DNA of 25,015 nt. Origin: Chryseobacterium gleum (lineage in GTDB: Bacteria; Bacteroidota; Bacteroidia; Flavobacteriales_D; Crocinitomicaceae). The translations under genes were made by a program, and so were the position numbers. The stretch lies in contig CAMCQW010000003.1 of NCBI GenBank assembly GCA_945877045.1, positions 1 to 25,015 of the forward strand, read 5' to 3'. The notes below the pieces were generated by a model that was not told the origin of the DNA, did not search any database, and saw only the letters and a program-made list of their open reading frames with translations. Positions 23,365 through 25,015 of this stretch are shown in pieces (position 1 is the first letter of the stretch; each line of letters opens with the position of its first letter).

Positions 23365-23387
23365 AAAGTTGTACCTTTGACAACTTT
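23365..23387. repeat. Inverted repeat framing a TAnnTTTG box upstream of the receptor gene
   Basis: AAAGTTG (23365-23371) and CAACTTT (23381-23387) are perfect 7-bp inverted arms. The 9-nt loop is TACCTTTGA, whose first eight bases are an exact TAnnTTTG -7 box. The stem could be a weak terminator for the lipoprotein gene (T-rich end but no T-tract) or an operator for the receptor gene 18 bp downstream. The -33 TTG is poor (23343-23345, 26 nt away). Confidence 0.5.
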
Positions 23388-23404
23388 TAAGTTAATTCAT
23401 CTCT

Positions 23405-25015
23405 ATGAAGCGCATCCTCTCCTTTTCTATTTCCGTCTTTTTTCTCCTATTAAGCAATGTCCTAGTTGGGCAAGCGATGAAAATCACAGGGACAATTTAC
23501 GATACAACGGGCATTACGCCACTTAGCAATGCGACAATCACCGCTGTAAGAATTAACGATTCATTGTTGTTAAGCTTTACTCATTCAAATAAAAATGGGG
23601 AATTTGAATTAAAAGGTTTCGCGATTGATACATTTACCCTCTATATTGAGCACCCAAGCTTTGAGACAAAAACCATTTATATATTTGGAAATCAAGAAAA
23701 TGCACTCTTAGATATTCAATCAATTAAACTAGGGACGAAGGTTCAAGAATTTGATGAGGTAATGATTTATGCGAATAAGAACCCCATTTATTATAGAGGT
23801 GACACCTTGGTTTATGTAGCGGATTCGTTTAAAGTAGGTGAAAATGCCGTTGTAGAAGACTTGTTAAAGAAATTGCCAGGAATAAAAATTGATAAAGACG
23901 GAAAAATTACCTCACAAGGAAAAGAAATTAGCAAAGTCTTAGTTGATGGCGATGAGTTTTTTGGCTCTGACCCGACCATAGCGACGAAAAACCTTGCGGC
24001 AAAAGGAGTTGAATCTGTTCAAGTTTATGAGAAGGAAAACGAGGATGCAGGATTAGGAACTGATGAAAAAATCCAAGTCCTTGACCTGAAATTAAAAGAT
24101 GCTGCAAAACGAGGCTATTTCGGAAAGGTTTCTGGCGCATCAGATTTTGGATTAATCGGTGAGAACGGCTTTTATGAAGGCGAATTACTCTTTAATAAAT
24201 TTGATAAAAAACAAAAGATTTCTGTTTTCGTACTGAGTTCAAATACACCACGATCAAATTTTGGATGGGGTGATATGAATAAGTTTGGCTTAGAAAACGA
24301 ACGTGATAACAGTGGGATGAGCATGTGGGATCAAAGTGCTCAAAAATTAACCGGAGGAGTTCCACAGACATTAAAGGCCGGTATTTATTACTCGGATCAA
24401 TTTGGCAAAACGGGAAAGATTGGCTTTAACTATTCCTTTTATAACAACAAACTTAATGCAGTAGCGAATAGCTTATCACAGTATTTTTTGGCTGACACTA
24501 CTTATTATACAAGAGATTCGAGTAATGATATCTCTAATAATCAATCACACAATGTTAATTTTAATATTAGCAGCAATTTTGATTCATTAACAACCTTTAA
24601 AATTAAACCTAGCGTATCCTTTGATATTGCGAATTCAGAAAATAGCAGCTCCGCTAAATTTCTCGGAGAAGACTTCACGCCATCTTTTGAAACAATTATT
24701 CAAAACAACAATGAATCAAAGGGGATTAATTTTCGAAATGAAATAACAATTGGTAGAAAATTTAAATTACCTCGCAGGGAGCTAGAATTCAAATACGTTA
24801 CACAGCTTATTGACAATAAAACAGATGGAAAACTGATTACGCAATCGATTGATTCAATTGACCAGAAAAAGATAAATAATAATTCAAGTATGAGTCATTA
24901 CGGTTATTTAACCTACACAGAGCCATTCAACAAAAACTGGAAAGGTCAAGTAGAATATTTGTTTGAATATGGCACCTCGAAACAAGACAAGCAGACATTT
25001 AATAGAGGCAATGAT
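23405..25015 (+). CDS. TonB-dependent receptor-like outer-membrane beta-barrel protein (C-terminus cut off by window edge)
   Basis: The reading frame is open from the ATG at 23405 to the edge (537 codons). A signal peptide (about 1-23, ending LVGQ) precedes a carboxypeptidase-regulatory-like beta domain (about 26-100; KITGTIYDTTG, NKNGEFELKGF). A plug-like region follows (about 115-215) with VEDLLKKLPGIKIDKDGKI and VLVDGDEFFGSDP, the signature of the Bacteroidota 'outer membrane protein beta-barrel' group related to TonB receptors. From about 235 the sequence is rich in alternating aromatic strands of a barrel. The ligand is unknown, and no SusD-like partner is visible before the edge. It is intact as far as seen. 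Confidence 0.88.
   Translation, partial: MKRILSFSISVFFLLLSNVLVGQAMKITGTIYDTTGITPLSNATITAVRINDSLLLSFTHSNKNGEFELKGFAIDTFTLYIEHPSFETKTIYIFGNQENALLDIQSIKLGTKVQEFDEVMIYANKNPIYYRGDTLVYVADSFKVGENAVVEDLLKKLPGIKIDKDGKITSQGKEISKVLVDGDEFFGSDPTIATKNLAAKGVESVQVYEKENEDAGLGTDEKIQVLDLKLKDAAKRGYFGKVSGASDFGLIGENGFYEGELLFNKFDKKQKISVFVLSSNTPRSNFGWGDMNKFGLENERDNSGMSMWDQSAQKLTGGVPQTLKAGIYYSDQFGKTGKIGFNYSFYNNKLNAVANSLSQYFLADTTYYTRDSSNDISNNQSHNVNFNISSNFDSLTTFKIKPSVSFDIANSENSSSAKFLGEDFTPSFETIIQNNNESKGINFRNEITIGRKFKLPRRELEFKYVTQLIDNKTDGKLITQSIDSIDQKKINNNSSMSHYGYLTYTEPFNKNWKGQVEYLFEYGTSKQDKQTFNRGND

Noticed and set aside
1..25015. Mobile elements, CRISPR array, defence or biosynthetic system
   Set aside because: No transposase or integrase motif, no regularly spaced repeats, no toxin-antitoxin or nuclease-helicase combination; the genes are mostly housekeeping with uniform composition.

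Overview
The window is AT-rich, gene-dense core chromosome of a member of the Bacteroidota, most likely of the order Flavobacteriales. The evidence is the gldE-gldD gliding/type IX secretion pair, an LptE-SecG-GroES-GroEL neighbourhood, a fused CcsB-CcsA cytochrome c assembly protein, a DUF1573 protein, a TonB-type outer-membrane receptor with a carboxypeptidase-regulatory-like N-terminus, many SPII lipoproteins with a short lipobox, and promoters of the Bacteroidota type (TTG, about 19 nt, TAnnTTTG). I see no rRNA, tRNA, CRISPR array, insertion sequence, phage gene or att site. No gene has a composition that stands out as foreign.

Layout. (1) 1-1369, minus strand: clpP then clpX (clpX runs off the left edge), the ClpXP protease. 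(2) 1465-2445, plus: a MurG-like glycosyltransferase, convergent with (3) 2459-4165, minus: an OmpA-like/TPR lipoprotein with its own promoter. (4) 9408-4237, minus: one tight run topA-ssb-gldE-gldD-folK, with gaps of 18 bp or less or overlaps, ended by a terminator built into the 3' end of folK. (5) 9584-13932, plus: miaB, a sigma-54-type AAA+ activator without a sensory domain, lptE, a TPR-like protein and secG, coupled by ATGA/GTGA overlaps and followed by a terminator. (6) 14096-16020, plus: groES-groL with a separate promoter and tandem terminators. (7) 16273-20140, plus: ccsBA and an RluA-family pseudouridine synthase. (8) 22346-20188, minus: ruvX, def, a lipoprotein and a DUF1573 protein. 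(9) 22547 to the right edge, plus: an unrecognised lipoprotein and a truncated TonB-receptor-like protein.

The genes cover protein quality control (ClpXP, GroESL, Def), DNA topology and repair (TopA, Ssb, RuvX), RNA modification (MiaB, RluA family), envelope biogenesis (LptE, SecG, GldD/E, the OmpA-like protein), cytochrome c assembly and folate synthesis (FolK). I do not see a previously undescribed multi-gene system. The points most worth checking are regulatory: the sensor-less sigma-54 activator upstream of lptE-secG-groESL together with a TTGGCA element and repeated TGTCA words in the groES and miaB control regions; a terminator whose T-tract doubles as the next promoter's -33 element; an inverted repeat that frames a TAnnTTTG box; and a GldD that lacks the lipobox cysteine.
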